Assembly (NCBI RefSeq): GCF_001722335.1
Contig: NZ_MIHA01000005.1
Span: forward strand, 62,001-126,000
DNA from: Mycolicibacterium flavescens
GTDB taxonomy: Bacteria; Actinomycetota; Actinomycetes; Mycobacteriales; Mycobacteriaceae
DNA: 64,000 nucleotides
Reading direction: 5' to 3'
Below the pieces are notes generated by a model. That model saw only the letters and a program-made list of their open reading frames with translations, did no database searches and had not been told where the DNA came from. Both the position numbers and the translations under genes were made by a program. This document shows, piece by piece, positions 19,448 to 28,849 of the stretch (its first letter is position 1; every line of letters starts with the position of its first letter).

Positions 19448-20773
19448 CCCGTCGACCACCCACAGCCCGTCGACCCCGCGCACCCGGCACTGCGGGTCCA
19501 CGACCGCGTCGCCGTCGCGGCCCATCGGCGCGGTTCCCGACAGGTGCTGGGAGGTTGACCAGGACACCGGTCCGAACCCCGTTGTCGCGCCGATCAACTC
19601 GCGCACCATGGCGACGCCGGAACGCAGCAGGTCGACATCGCCGGCGGCGGTGTCGTAGCGGTGTTCGATGATCGGCGGCGTGTCCGGGTCGGCGGTGCGC
19701 ACCGTCAGCCGGCCGCGGGAGCTCGGCCGCATCAGCGTCACCCCGATGTGGGGATGGTCCCCCGGATCGTCGCGTCGGCCGCTGACCATCGCGCCGAAGC
19801 CCGCCGTGTAGGGCCGGATCTCCAGCCCCTCCGCGGTGGTCAGCACGGCCTCCAGCGGCGGCACGCCGTGGGTCTCGGGCCAGTGCACCGGCAGCACCCA
19901 CTCCGGATGATCCGAGAGTGTCACGCCCACGGGCAGGTCTGCCGCCACCGGGATTCCGGCCGGCTCCAGCACCGGCGCGGGCCCGATCCCCGACAGCATG
20001 AGCAGGTGTGCGGACCCGATCGCCCCGGCGCACAGAACGATTCGATCTGCGTGCAGTTCACCGTGAGCCGTCCGGGCACCGACCGCACGACCGTCGGCGA
20101 ACAGGATCTGCACGACCCGGGTGTCGGGTACCAGGGTGAGGTTCGGGCGGTCCATGGCCGGCTGCAGGTACGCCCCGCCGGGTCCGACCCGGGTGCCAGC
20201 GGCGATGTTGAGCGGCACCGCCCCCACCCCGGGACCGAGCGGATGCTCGGGGGTCGAGCCGTTCAGGTCCGGAATCCACCGATGCCCCGCCGCGGTCGCG
20301 GCATGGACGAATGAGGCTGTGCACCCGTCGAATTCGGATACCCGTCGGACAGTGATGGGCCCGTTCGAGCCGTGCAGTGGGCTGGTGAAGTCCAGGTCGG
20401 TCTCGATGGCGCGGAAGTGCGGCAGAACGTCGTCCCAGGTCCAGCCGGGCAGCGCCCAGCCGTCGAAGTCGGCGGGCAGCCCGCGGCAGAAGTACCCGCC
20501 GTTGACCGCGCCGGACCCGCCGACGACGGCGCCGCGCATGATCTGCGCCGGGCGGGGCGGGTCGACGGTCAGCGTCGTCGGGTACCGGTGCACCACCGAA
20601 CTGGCCTCGCCGATCGGCAGCCGCAGCCCGTTGCTGATCTGATCGTGCACCCGCGGGTCCGACGGTGCCGGACCGGCCTCGACGAGCGTGACCTGGCATG
20701 ACGGATCGGCGGAGAGTCGTTCGGCGAGAACGGAACCGGCGCTGCCGGCGCCGACAATCAGGACGTCAGCCAC
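19364..20773 (-). CDS. mftG: MftG, mycofactocin-associated GMC dehydrogenase
   Basis: A 469-aa FAD flavoprotein of the glucose-methanol-choline family. The FAD-binding GAGSAGSVLAERL is at about 8-20, the GMC signature near RGAVVGGSGAVNGGYF (about 80-95), and the C-terminal catalytic region SRGPHATICMLGHRAAEFIA. In mycobacteria MftG is reported to pass electrons from reduced mycofactocin to the respiratory chain, which allows growth on alcohols such as ethanol. It is the last gene of the mft run, 15 bp after mftF. Confidence 0.93.
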   Translation of the reverse strand: MADVLIVGAGSAGSVLAERLSADPSCQVTLVEAGPAPSDPRVHDQISNGLRLPIGEASSVVHRYPTTLTVDPPRPAQIMRGAVVGGSGAVNGGYFCRGLPADFDGWALPGWTWDDVLPHFRAIETDLDFTSPLHGSNGPITVRRVSEFDGCTASFVHAATAAGHRWIPDLNGSTPEHPLGPGVGAVPLNIAAGTRVGPGGAYLQPAMDRPNLTLVPDTRVVQILFADGRAVGARTAHGELHADRIVLCAGAIGSAHLLMLSGIGPAPVLEPAGIPVAADLPVGVTLSDHPEWVLPVHWPETHGVPPLEAVLTTAEGLEIRPYTAGFGAMVSGRRDDPGDHPHIGVTLMRPSSRGRLTVRTADPDTPPIIEHRYDTAAGDVDLLRSGVAMVRELIGATTGFGPVSWSTSQHLSGTAPMGRDGDAVVDPQCRVRGVDGLWVVDGSVLPTITSRGPHATICMLGHRAAEFIA

Positions 20774-20788
20774 GTGATCGTGGTCGTT

Positions 20789-22201
20789 TCACGTCCGGAT
20801 CTGGGGTTTCAGTGCGCCGACGTGGCGCTCGCGGACCACGCCCGTCCACAGGCCGACGCCGTAGGCCAGGTCGTCGAGCCGTTTGAGCAGGACGTAGGTC
20901 AGCAGTCCGACGCGTTTGGTGTCGTCCTCGGCGTGGCCGTTGCGGGCCAGCCAGTCGACCACGCCGTCGACCACGGCGGCCACCAGCACAACCCTTCGGC
21001 ATCGCTGCGAAAGCAGCGCCGCGATCAGCGCCACCGGCCAGTAATGCCGACAGATCGCCGACGCCAGCTGCAGCGCCGCCGACCACAGGCCGTGCGCGGC
21101 GACCACGGCCACGTCCTTGGGTTCGGTCTCCACGCTCGACAGCGACCTGGCGATGCGCCGGCCGGTCATGGCAGCCACGACCAGTGACGCCAGGCGTCCG
21201 ATCGTCGACCCCATCGCCAGCAGGACCCACGCGACCAGCGTCCAACCCGAGATGACCAGAGGTGCCGTCTTACCGGGATGCCTGACCGACAGCGGCGCTG
21301 CCGAGCTGCCGTAGAATGCCTTGCGCGCAAACCATTCCCGCATCTGCGTGCGGTGGTCGTGGGCCACCAGCGCGATCGGCTCGTAGCGCAACCGCGCGCC
21401 CGACTCGATGAGCCGCCAGCACAGGTCGACGTCTTCGCCGGAGCGCAGCGTCTCGTCGAAGCCGCCGATCTCCTTGAGCACCGAACGACGCCCGATGATC
21501 GCGGCGCTCGGGACATAGGAGACGGTTCCGTAGGGCACCACAGGGGCCTCGCGCACGCCCAGGTCCAGCGACGAGCGCACCGCCTCGTATCGGCCGACCA
21601 GGCTGTCGGGTTCGCGCAAGCCGACGATACGGGGGGCCACCAGGGCCACCGCGGGATCGCAGAAGTGGCCGAGCAGGGCTTCGAGCCATCCTCGGCGCGG
21701 CACCACATCGCTGTCGAGGAACGCCACGTAGTCGGTGTTGCAGGCGGCCATGCCGGTGTTGCGAGCGGCCGCCGGTCCCCGGCAGTGTGCGTGCCGCAGC
21801 ACCTGCACATCGGTGTGGACGTCGGCCAGGTCGGCCTGCTCGATGGGGGTCTGTGAGCCGTCGTCGACGACGACGACGCGCAGCCCGCGCGTCGCGGTGA
21901 GCAGACGGCGAACCCCAGAGAGGTTGTCGCGCACCGGAATCACGAGCGTGACGTCGCGGTGCGACGGACCGCTCGCCGGGCGCGGATGGGCGACGGTGGC
22001 GTCGAGCAGCGTGCGTGCCAGTTGCGCGCTGACCGCGTCGTGGACCTCGAGCCGGCCGCCACTGAGCATGGTCTGCGCGGCGGGTGCCAGACGCAGCAGC
22101 CGGGTGGGCGATCCGCCGAGCAGCGCCGAGCCCTCGCCGAGCACTTTGACCCGACGATCAACCTGGACGGCGAAGCCGTCCGGAAGCCTTGGACCCGTCA
22201 T
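20789..22201 (-). CDS. mftF: MftF, mycofactocin glycosyltransferase
   Basis: A 470-aa family 2 glycosyltransferase that decorates the cofactor with beta-1,4-linked glucose units. The GT2 domain spans about 90-300: [10 protein letters not shown], then [24 protein letters not shown] (the metal-binding DSD) and the ED of [11 protein letters not shown]. The hydrophobic C-terminal third suggests membrane association. The ATG at 22201 overlaps the mftE stop by 4 nt (ATGA), so a longer frame reading upstream into mftE is not real. Confidence 0.94.
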   Translation of the reverse strand: MTGPRLPDGFAVQVDRRVKVLGEGSALLGGSPTRLLRLAPAAQTMLSGGRLEVHDAVSAQLARTLLDATVAHPRPASGPSHRDVTLVIPVRDNLSGVRRLLTATRGLRVVVVDDGSQTPIEQADLADVHTDVQVLRHAHCRGPAAARNTGMAACNTDYVAFLDSDVVPRRGWLEALLGHFCDPAVALVAPRIVGLREPDSLVGRYEAVRSSLDLGVREAPVVPYGTVSYVPSAAIIGRRSVLKEIGGFDETLRSGEDVDLCWRLIESGARLRYEPIALVAHDHRTQMREWFARKAFYGSSAAPLSVRHPGKTAPLVISGWTLVAWVLLAMGSTIGRLASLVVAAMTGRRIARSLSSVETEPKDVAVVAAHGLWSAALQLASAICRHYWPVALIAALLSQRCRRVVLVAAVVDGVVDWLARNGHAEDDTKRVGLLTYVLLKRLDDLAYGVGLWTGVVRERHVGALKPQIRT

Positions 22202-22941
22202 GTCAACATCCCGTCGCGGTCGGGTACCCAACGCTCGATCCGCCGCAAACACGACTCGACCATATCGCCGAAGATCCGCTCGCCCTCGTCCGCGGTGGCC
22301 GTGGTCGGGTCGCCGAGCACGCCGATCTCGCTGACGGCGGCGACGCCACCGCGGCGCAGCTCGGGCATCAGTTCCCGAAGCGGCGCGCAGTTGCCGGGCA
22401 CGCGTTCGTCGATCATGACATCGCGCGGCGAAATATGTAGCAATACAGACGTTTCGGTATGGCCGGCGTGCGCGTCGGCCCCGGCGACCGTGCACGAGCA
22501 CCACGCCGCGTCCCGCCCCTCGAACCGAAGCAAAGCCGTCGCGGCGGCCAACGCCTCCACGTTCCCCCCATGCCCATTGACGAAGACCAGCCGCGACGCC
22601 CACCGCGACGCTGACCGCCCGAACTCCACCAGCAACGATCTCAGCGCCGAGGTCCCGACCGAGACGGTCCCGTCGAAGGCCTCGTGCTCACCGCTCGCGC
22701 CGTATCCGATCGACGGCGCGATGCGCCAGATCGATTCATCTGTCCCGGCCAGTCGGTCAGCAACCGCGCGCGTCACCGCGGACGCGATCCTGGTGTCGGT
22801 GTCCAGCGGCAGGTGCGGACCGTGCTGTTCGGTCGAGCCGACCGGCACGAGCAGCGCCGAGCGTGTGCCTTGCAGCTGCTTCGAAGTCGCGCTCGCGAGC
22901 TCGCTGACGGAAGGCACCCGCCGATGGTAAGCCGAATTCAC
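22198..22941 (-). CDS. mftE: MftE, creatininase-family peptidase
   Basis: A 247-aa metallopeptidase that cuts the modified C-terminal Val-Tyr dipeptide from MftA after MftC has acted. The metal-binding motif [15 protein letters not shown] (Glu38, His40, Asp47) and a second one around VNGHGGN and HAGHTETS are all present. I chose the GTG at 22941 because [10 protein letters not shown] matches the usual MftE start; a GTG at 22917 is possible. It is separated from mftD by 139 bp, the largest gap in the run, with a nested palindrome that may mark an internal promoter. Confidence 0.92.
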   Translation of the reverse strand: MNSAYHRRVPSVSELASATSKQLQGTRSALLVPVGSTEQHGPHLPLDTDTRIASAVTRAVADRLAGTDESIWRIAPSIGYGASGEHEAFDGTVSVGTSALRSLLVEFGRSASRWASRLVFVNGHGGNVEALAAATALLRFEGRDAAWCSCTVAGADAHAGHTETSVLLHISPRDVMIDERVPGNCAPLRELMPELRRGGVAAVSEIGVLGDPTTATADEGERIFGDMVESCLRRIERWVPDRDGMLT

Positions 22942-22952
22942 CTTGTGTGCGC

Positions 22953-22979
22953 CAATTGTTCGCGCATGCGCAGCAATTG
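22953..22979. promoter_or_regulatory. Nested palindrome between mftD and mftE
   Basis: Two CAATTG sites (22953-22958 and 22974-22979) flank GCGCATGCGC (22962-22971) almost symmetrically. It lies 12 bp before the mftE start in the only sizeable gap of the mft run and may be an operator of an internal promoter for mftE-F-G. Confidence 0.4.
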
Positions 22980-23080
22980 ATTCGCCGAAAATTAGAGCCA
23001 CCGCCCCGGCGCCGTCTCGTCAGCCCCCTGCGCCACGCCTGTACCACGGACTTCGCAAATTCGACGGGAGCGTCGGTCGC

Positions 23081-24271
23081 TCAGGCGTCCGATCCGGCGG
23101 GCACCCCGAGTGGGCGCGCGAAGCCGGGGGGCACGAGGATGTCGTCGGCACCGAGGTCGTGCACCGAAGCGCGACCCAGGCCCATCAACGCAGAGTCGAT
23201 GCCGCCGCGCAACACGTCGAGCACGTTCTCCACACCGGCCTGTCCGTTGGCGGCCAGACCCCACAGGTACGCCCGGCCGATCATGACCGCGCGGGCGCCG
23301 AGGGCAACGGCCTTGACGACGTCGCTGCCGCGCCGGATGCCGCCGTCGAGCAGCACCTCGATCTGGTCGCCGACAGCGTCGGCGATCGCGGGCAGCGCCC
23401 GGATCGACGCCGGGGTCCCGTCCAGGTTGTTGCCGCCATGGTTGGACACCGAGATCGCCGAAACACCCGCGTCCACAGCGCGTTTGGCGTCGTCGACACG
23501 CATCACGCCCTTGAGCATGAACGGGCCGCCCCACAGTTCGCGCAGCCATGCGATGTCTTCCCAGGTCGGAGGCGGGGTGCCCATCCACTCGCCGTAGGCG
23601 TGGAAGAACGGCGGACCCGCTTCGCCGCGGGCGGCCTGGTTCGGCACCCGCAGGTTCGGCGGACGGAATGTCTTGCCCCACTGCCACATCCAGCTCGGAC
23701 GGGTCAGACCGGTGGGCAGCATGCGCACGGTGGTGCGCAGATCCATCTGCTCGGGGATCTTCGGGCTGCCCCAGTCGCGGCCGTGCGAGAAGCTCCAGTC
23801 GGTGGTCACGATCAGCCCGACGGCGCCGGCCGCGCGGGCGCGCTCGACGCGGGCCGCGATCGCGTCGCGGCCGCCCAGCCAGTACACCTGGAAGAACAGC
23901 TTGGGGTTCGCCGCGATGACCTCTTCGATCGGCTTGCTGGCGAACGATGACAGACCCATCGCGGTGCCCCGGGCGGCGGCTGCGCGCGCGACCGCGGTCT
24001 CGCCTTCGGGGTGCACGGCCTGCACACCGGTCGGCGAGATCAGCACGGGCAGCGAAATCTCCTGCCCCATCACGGTGGTTGCCAGATCACGCTTCTCGGT
24101 GGCGCCGATGACGTGGGGCGCGAAGCCCAACTCGGCGAACGCGTCGACGTTGTCGGAGACCGTGACGCCTTTTTCGCTGGCGGCCAGCAGCGCCGAGTAC
24201 ACCGGCTTGGGCAGCCGTCGCTTGGCCCGCTCCTGGGCGGCGGCGACGGTCTCGAACCAGGTGTCTGCCAT
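23081..24271 (-). CDS. mftD: MftD, FMN-dependent mycofactocin maturase
   Basis: A 396-aa protein of the FMN-dependent alpha-hydroxy-acid dehydrogenase family (lactate dehydrogenase/glycolate oxidase fold). In the mycofactocin pathway it oxidatively deaminates the AHDP intermediate to give the redox-active cofactor core. Family motifs in order: ISPTGVQAVHPEGE (FMN), SSFASKPIEEV, SVSNHGGNNLDGTPAS with the catalytic His and Arg region, and LLDGGIRRGSDVVKAVALGARAVMIGR for phosphate binding. The start lies 3 bp after the mftC stop. Confidence 0.95.
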   Translation of the reverse strand: MADTWFETVAAAQERAKRRLPKPVYSALLAASEKGVTVSDNVDAFAELGFAPHVIGATEKRDLATTVMGQEISLPVLISPTGVQAVHPEGETAVARAAAARGTAMGLSSFASKPIEEVIAANPKLFFQVYWLGGRDAIAARVERARAAGAVGLIVTTDWSFSHGRDWGSPKIPEQMDLRTTVRMLPTGLTRPSWMWQWGKTFRPPNLRVPNQAARGEAGPPFFHAYGEWMGTPPPTWEDIAWLRELWGGPFMLKGVMRVDDAKRAVDAGVSAISVSNHGGNNLDGTPASIRALPAIADAVGDQIEVLLDGGIRRGSDVVKAVALGARAVMIGRAYLWGLAANGQAGVENVLDVLRGGIDSALMGLGRASVHDLGADDILVPPGFARPLGVPAGSDA

Positions 24272-24274
24272 CGG

Positions 24275-25489
24275 TTAAACCGGACTTTCGTTGCAGAGAC
24301 GTTTCGGAGGCGCCCCGGCGCCGACATCAGAGCGGCGCGGGGTGGTGAGCAGCTTGAGCATCACCGGCCCGGAACGCGAGTGGTCGACGCTGGACTTGGG
24401 CTTGACCCGCTCGCGGGCCAGCGCGGGAGCGCCGTAGCCCTCCACGCACTCGGGGTCCGGGCCGTCCATCGGCAGCCCGGTGAAGAACTTGGCGGCCATG
24501 CAACCGCCGCGGCAGCTGTCGTAGTGGTCACAGCTGCTGCAGGCGCCCGCCGACTGCGGCTCGCGCAGTTCACGGAACAGCGGCGCGTTCTTCCACACGT
24601 TGTCGAAACCGCCGTCGGACACCACGTTTCCGGCCAGGAAGCGGTCGTGGATCGCGAACGGGCAGGCGTACACGTCGCCGACCGGGTCGATCAGGCAGAC
24701 CACGCGGCCGGCGCCGCACAGGTTCAGTCCGGCCAGCGCGCCGGGGGCGCCGAGGCCGGACAGGTGGAAGAACGAGTCGCCGGTCAGCACCCGCTCACCC
24801 TTGGCGACCAGCCAGTTGTACAGCTGCACCTGCTGTTCGGCGGTCGGGTGCAGGTCGTCCCAGACGTCGGCGCCGCGGCCCGACGGGCGCAGCCGGGTGA
24901 TCCGCAGCGTGGCGCCGAAACGGTCTGCCAGCGCGACGAATTCGTCGAGCTGACCGACATTGTGGCGGGTCACCACGACCGAGATCTTGGCGTCCTTGAA
25001 CCCGGCGTCGGCCAGGTTCTGCAGCGCCCTGGTGGCCATGTCGAACGAACCGGCGCCCCGCACGGCGTCGTTGACCTCGGCGGTCGCGCCGTCGAGCGAG
25101 ATCTGCACGTCGACGTAGTCGCTGGCCGCCAGCCGTGCCGCCACCTCGGGGGTGATGCGCACGCCGTTGGTGGAGAACTTCACGCCGACGTGGTGGGCGG
25201 TGGCGTAGTCGACGAGTTCCCAGAAGTCCGAGCGCACCGTCGGCTCACCGCCGCCGATGTTGACGTAGAACACCTGCATCCGCTCGAGCTCGTCGATGAT
25301 GTCCTTGCACTGCTGGGTGCTCAGCTCGCGCGGGTCGCGTTTGCCCGACGAGGACAGGCAGTGCACGCACGCGAGGTTGCACGCGTAGGTCAGCTCCCAG
25401 GTCAGACAGATCGGCGCGTCGAGGCCCCGCTCGAACTGGTCGACCAGCCGGGGTACCGGCGCAGGTGGTGGGGGCAGCATGGTTGTCAT
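24275..25489 (-). CDS. mftC: MftC, radical SAM/SPASM peptide maturase
   Basis: A 404-aa radical SAM enzyme. The [4Fe-4S] motif CNLACVHC gives Cys37, Cys41 and Cys44. The C-terminal SPASM domain has further cysteines (CGAGRVVC, YACPF, CSSCDHYDSCRGGCMAAKFF, PECVEG). MftC decarboxylates the C-terminal Tyr of MftA and forms the Val-Tyr carbon-carbon crosslink, with MftB as the peptide chaperone. The ATG overlaps the mftB stop by 4 nt (ATGA). Confidence 0.96.
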   Translation of the reverse strand: MTTMLPPPPAPVPRLVDQFERGLDAPICLTWELTYACNLACVHCLSSSGKRDPRELSTQQCKDIIDELERMQVFYVNIGGGEPTVRSDFWELVDYATAHHVGVKFSTNGVRITPEVAARLAASDYVDVQISLDGATAEVNDAVRGAGSFDMATRALQNLADAGFKDAKISVVVTRHNVGQLDEFVALADRFGATLRITRLRPSGRGADVWDDLHPTAEQQVQLYNWLVAKGERVLTGDSFFHLSGLGAPGALAGLNLCGAGRVVCLIDPVGDVYACPFAIHDRFLAGNVVSDGGFDNVWKNAPLFRELREPQSAGACSSCDHYDSCRGGCMAAKFFTGLPMDGPDPECVEGYGAPALARERVKPKSSVDHSRSGPVMLKLLTTPRRSDVGAGAPPKRLCNESPV

Positions 25490-25782
25490 TGCGGTACCAG
25501 CATTTTCGATTGAGCAAGCACACCGAGTGCATGCAGATAAGGAGCCTGCTGGCCGTCGGCGACACCGGCGGCCCGGCAGGCGGATCGGACGTCGGGGTGA
25601 TCGGAGAGCGCGTTGACGACGTCGACGATGGTGCGGTTCTTCAGGAACGACAGTTTGCGCGTACCGAAGTGGTAGAGCAGCGCACCGAACGGCTCGGGCC
25701 GCACCGCCACCTGGTGGTGCAGCCGCCAGCCGCGCTCGGGGTCGAAGACAGTGTCTTGTTCCCCCGTCGACGTCGGGGTCAC
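25486..25782 (-). CDS. mftB: MftB, precursor peptide recognition protein
   Basis: A 98-aa winged-helix RiPP recognition element of the PqqD-like type that binds MftA and presents it to MftC. The conserved block is VRPEPFGALLYHFGTRKLSFLKNRT, followed by VDVVNALSDHPDVRSACRAAG in parts. I chose GTG at 25782, 2 bp after the mftA stop, because it gives the usual MftB length. A GTG at 25800 that overlaps mftA is the alternative. Confidence 0.93.
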   Translation of the reverse strand: MTPTSTGEQDTVFDPERGWRLHHQVAVRPEPFGALLYHFGTRKLSFLKNRTIVDVVNALSDHPDVRSACRAAGVADGQQAPYLHALGVLAQSKMLVPQ

Positions 25783-25784
25783 GG

Positions 25785-25877
25785 TCAGTAGACCCCGCAC
25801 ATCCCGTCGATCGAGACCTCTTCGACGAGGATCTCGGTGACCAGCTCGTCGTCGTTCACCTGCTGATTCGCATCCAT
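25785..25877 (-). CDS. mftA: MftA, mycofactocin precursor peptide
   Basis: A 30-aa ribosomal peptide starting MDANQQVNDD, with an acidic middle (LVTEILVEEVS) and the diagnostic C-terminus IDGMCGVY. The last two residues, Val and Tyr, become the cofactor core after MftC, MftE and MftD act. Gene size, the terminal IDGxCGVY and the position just before mftB-mftC make this call secure, although it is too short for most gene finders. Confidence 0.96.
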   Translation of the reverse strand: MDANQQVNDDELVTEILVEEVSIDGMCGVY

Positions 25878-25929
25878 CGGGCGCCGCCTTTCAGTTGACC
25901 GGTTCTCGACATCTGTGACCGAGATCGCA

Positions 25930-25959
25930 ATAATATGGCATCGAGTGCCTAAATGGAAA
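25930..25959. promoter_or_regulatory. Divergent mftR/mftA promoter with candidate MftR operator
   Basis: On the minus strand TATTAT (25930-25935) is a likely -10 for mftA, with TTTCCA (25954-25959) as a weak -35 at 18 bp. On the plus strand TAATAT (25931-25936) could serve mftR. GGCA-TCGAG-TGCC (25937-25949), an inverted repeat, sits in the mftA spacer, where a bound repressor would block both directions. MftR is reported to repress mft genes and to respond to long-chain acyl-CoA; this site is inferred. Confidence 0.5.
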
Positions 25960-25970
25960 GGGGACCCCCG

Positions 25971-26570
25971 ATGGGGCCGGACCAGCACCGGGTGGGTCGG
26001 CGGCGCTCGACGACGTGGGACCACATCAGCAACGTGGCGATCGACCTGTTCACCGCCCGTGGCTTCGACGACGTCAGCGTCGACGACGTCGCGGAGGCGG
26101 CCGGCATCGCCCGGCGCACGCTGTTCCGCTACTACCCGTCGAAGAACGCGCTGCCGTGGGGCGACTTCGACGCGCACCTGGACCATCTGCGCGACCTGCT
26201 GGGCGACGTCGGCGCCGAGGTGCCGATCGGCGAGGCCTTGCGCGAGGCCCTGCTGACGTTCAACACGTTCGACGACACCGAGACGGCGCGGCACCGGCAA
26301 CGCATGCGTCTCATCCTTGAAACCGCTGCGCTGCAGGCATATTCGATGACAATGTACGCCGGCTGGCGCGCGGTGATCGCGGACTTCGTCGCCAAGCGCC
26401 TCGGCGTCACCCCCGGCGACCTGGCGCCGCAGACGGTGGCCTGGACAATGCTCGGGGTGGCGCTGTCGGCCTACGAGTACTGGCTGGCCGACGAAGCGGT
26501 GCCGCTGGCCGAGGCGCTGGACGCGGCGTTCGGCACCGTCGCCGACGGCCTGCGCGCGCTGGATCGCTGA
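25971..26570 (+). CDS. mftR: MftR, TetR-type regulator of the mycofactocin locus
   Basis: A 199-aa TetR regulator, divergent from mftA. The helix-turn-helix covers about 16-60 ([41 protein letters not shown] in parts) and the C-terminal domain includes the MftR-type stretch [31 protein letters not shown] favour ATG 25971, because GGAAAGGGG lies 7 nt before it and the proposed plus-strand -10 is at 25931; the ATG at 25953 has no ribosome binding site. The length then matches the family. Confidence 0.9.
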   Translation: MGPDQHRVGRRRSTTWDHISNVAIDLFTARGFDDVSVDDVAEAAGIARRTLFRYYPSKNALPWGDFDAHLDHLRDLLGDVGAEVPIGEALREALLTFNTFDDTETARHRQRMRLILETAALQAYSMTMYAGWRAVIADFVAKRLGVTPGDLAPQTVAWTMLGVALSAYEYWLADEAVPLAEALDAAFGTVADGLRALDR

Positions 26571-26611
26571 TTCGTCCGGCCACGGTCGCGGTGCCGCGAT
26601 AGCTTGGCCCG

Positions 26612-28258
26612 ATGTCTTAGAAGAAGACGGGCCAGACCCTGCTGTTCGACGGGCTGTGGACCAAGGGCACCGCGTTCACCGACGAGGAACGCCACGAATT
26701 CCGTTTGCTCGGTTTGCTTCCCACGGCGGTCAAGACGCTCGAGCAGCAAACCGAGCACTCCTGGCTGGAGTTCAGCCGTTACCGCGAACCGCTGGACAAG
26801 CACATCTATCTGCGCAACCTGCAGGACCGCAACGAGACGCTGTTCTACCGGCTGCTGCGCGATCACATCGCCGAGACCATGCCGATCGTCTACACCCCCA
26901 CCGTCGGCGAGGCGTGCCAGCGGTTCAGCGAGATCTACCAGCGCCCGCGCGGGCTGTTCGTGTCCTATCCCGACCGCGACTCGCTGCGCGAGGTGCTGCG
27001 CAACCGGCCGCAGCGCGAGGTCGACGTCATCGTCGTCACCGACGGCCAGCGCATCCTCGGCCTCGGCGACCAGGGCATCGGCGGGATGGGCATCCCGATC
27101 GGCAAGCTGTCGCTGTACACGCTCATCGGCGGCATCGACCCGGCGCGCACGCTGCCGATCGTGCTCGACGTCGGCACCGACAACGTCGAACTGCTCGAGG
27201 ATCCGCAGTACCTCGGCTGGCGACACCGACGCATCGGCGACGACGAGTATTACGCGTTCATCGACGATTTCGTCACCGTCGTGCACGAGGAACTGCCCGA
27301 TGTGCTGCTGCAGTGGGAGGATTTCGCGACCGCGCACGCGCTGCCGATCCTGCAGCGCTACCGCGACAAGCTGTTGACGTTCAACGACGACATCCAGGGC
27401 ACGGCCGCGGTGACGCTCGGCGCGCTGCACGGTGCCGCCCGGGTGGCCGCCCGGCCGCTGTCGGACCAGCAGGTGGTGATGCTGGGCGCCGGTTCGGCGG
27501 GTATCGGCGTGCTCGACATGGTGCACCGCCAGATGGTCAGCGAGGGGCTCAGCGAGCAGCAGGCGACCTCGCAGATCTGGGTCGTCGACATCAACGGACT
27601 GCTCACCGACGACCGCGCCGACCTGTCCCCCAGCCAGCGCAAGTTCGCCCAACCCGCCGACCGGGTCGCCGGCTGGGGGGTGACCGGGCCCGCCCACCTG
27701 GCGGACGTCGTACACCATGTCGAGGTCGGCGTTCTGCTCGGGTTGTCCACCGCTGCAGGTGCTTTCACCGAGGAGATCGTCCGGGAGATGGCGGCCAAGG
27801 TGGAGCGGCCGATCATCTTCCCGCTGTCCAATCCGACCAGCCGCGCCGAGGCGCACCCCGCCGAACTCGACGAGTGGACCGACGGGCGGGCATTGATCGC
27901 AACCGGTTCGCCGTTCGCGCCGCTGCAGCGCAACGGCCGCGAGCACCCGATCGCCCAGTGCAACAACGTCTACATTTTCCCCGCGATGGGCCTGGCCGTG
28001 ACCGCCGCGCAGGCCACCCGCGTGACCGACGAGATGATGCGCGCCGCGGCCGCCGCCCTCGGCGAGGCCTCCCCCGCGCTCGCCGACCCGGATGCCGCGC
28101 TGCTGCCGGCGTGGTCCGACGTGCCCGGCGTCGCGCTGCGGATCGCCCACGCCGTCGCGGTGCAGGCCGTCGCCGACGGCGTCGCCCCCGACCGCAACCC
28201 CGACCAGTTGCGCCAGCGCATCGACGAGGTCCGCTGGACGCCGGCCTACCGCCTCTGA
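26612..28258 (+). pseudogene. NAD-dependent malic enzyme with in-frame TAG at codon 3
   Basis: Malate oxidative decarboxylation to pyruvate. The expected start is ATG TCT TAG AAG AAG at 26612, and codon 3 is a stop. The frame is then open to 28258 and every malic enzyme signature is present: the conserved N-terminal FDGLWTKGTAFTDEERHEFR directly after the stop, VYTPTVGEACQRFSEIY, LGLGDQGIGGMGIPIGK, the NAD site MLGAGSAGIG and FPLSNPTSRAEA. The first in-frame start after the stop is TTG 26705, which would give 517 aa but lose that conserved N-terminus. The gene is either newly inactivated, re-initiated at TTG, read through, or misread at one base. Confidence 0.75.
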
Positions 28259-28318
28259 ATCCTTGCGCCAAAAAATTTCGCATTGACCCGTCGGAGTTCG
28301 GGGCCCCGCGGCGACGAT

Positions 28319-28849
28319 ATGGGTGTGAGCGCCGAACCGAACGGCCCCGACGCTCCGCGGGCACTGCTGGAGTTGTACGACGACGCGCTACCGCGCGTGT
28401 ACGGGTACTTCGTCCGGCGCTGCGGTGACCGCGGGACGGCCGAAGACCTGACGTCGGAAACCTTCCTGGCGGCGATGGACGCTGCCAGGAAGGACGCTCC
28501 ACCGCCGATCACGGTGCCGTGGCTGATCGGGGTGGCCCGCCACAAACTGGCCGACCACTACCGCCGACGCCACGACCGGTTCAGCGTTCCGGTCGACGAG
28601 ATGCCCGAACCGCTCGACGTGTCCGACGACTGGGACGCCGAACTGGACCGCATCGTGGCCGAGAGCGTGCTGGCCAAGCTCTCCGAGCAGCACCGCACGG
28701 TGTTGACGCTGCGCTACATGGACGACTGCTCGGTGCCCGAGTGCGCCGAGCTGATCGGGCGCACCGTGCACGCCACCGAGGCGCTGCTGGTGCGGGCCCG
28801 CCGCGCTTTCCGCGCCAACTACCCGGGACCGGAAGGAGGTAAGTCATGA
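28319..28849 (+). CDS. ECF-type RNA polymerase sigma factor
   Basis: A 176-aa group 4 sigma factor. Region 2 is visible at about 18-80 (LYDDALPRVYGYFVRRCGDRGTAEDLTSETFLAAM in parts) and region 4 at about 115-165 (LSEQHRTVLTLRYMDDCSVPECAELIGRTVHATEALLVRARRAF in parts). I chose ATG 28319 since region 2 begins shortly after it; a GTG two codons later is possible. The gene overlaps the VOC gene by 4 nt (ATGA). Instead of a membrane anti-sigma factor, it is followed by the VOC protein. Confidence 0.88.
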   Translation: MGVSAEPNGPDAPRALLELYDDALPRVYGYFVRRCGDRGTAEDLTSETFLAAMDAARKDAPPPITVPWLIGVARHKLADHYRRRHDRFSVPVDEMPEPLDVSDDWDAELDRIVAESVLAKLSEQHRTVLTLRYMDDCSVPECAELIGRTVHATEALLVRARRAFRANYPGPEGGKS

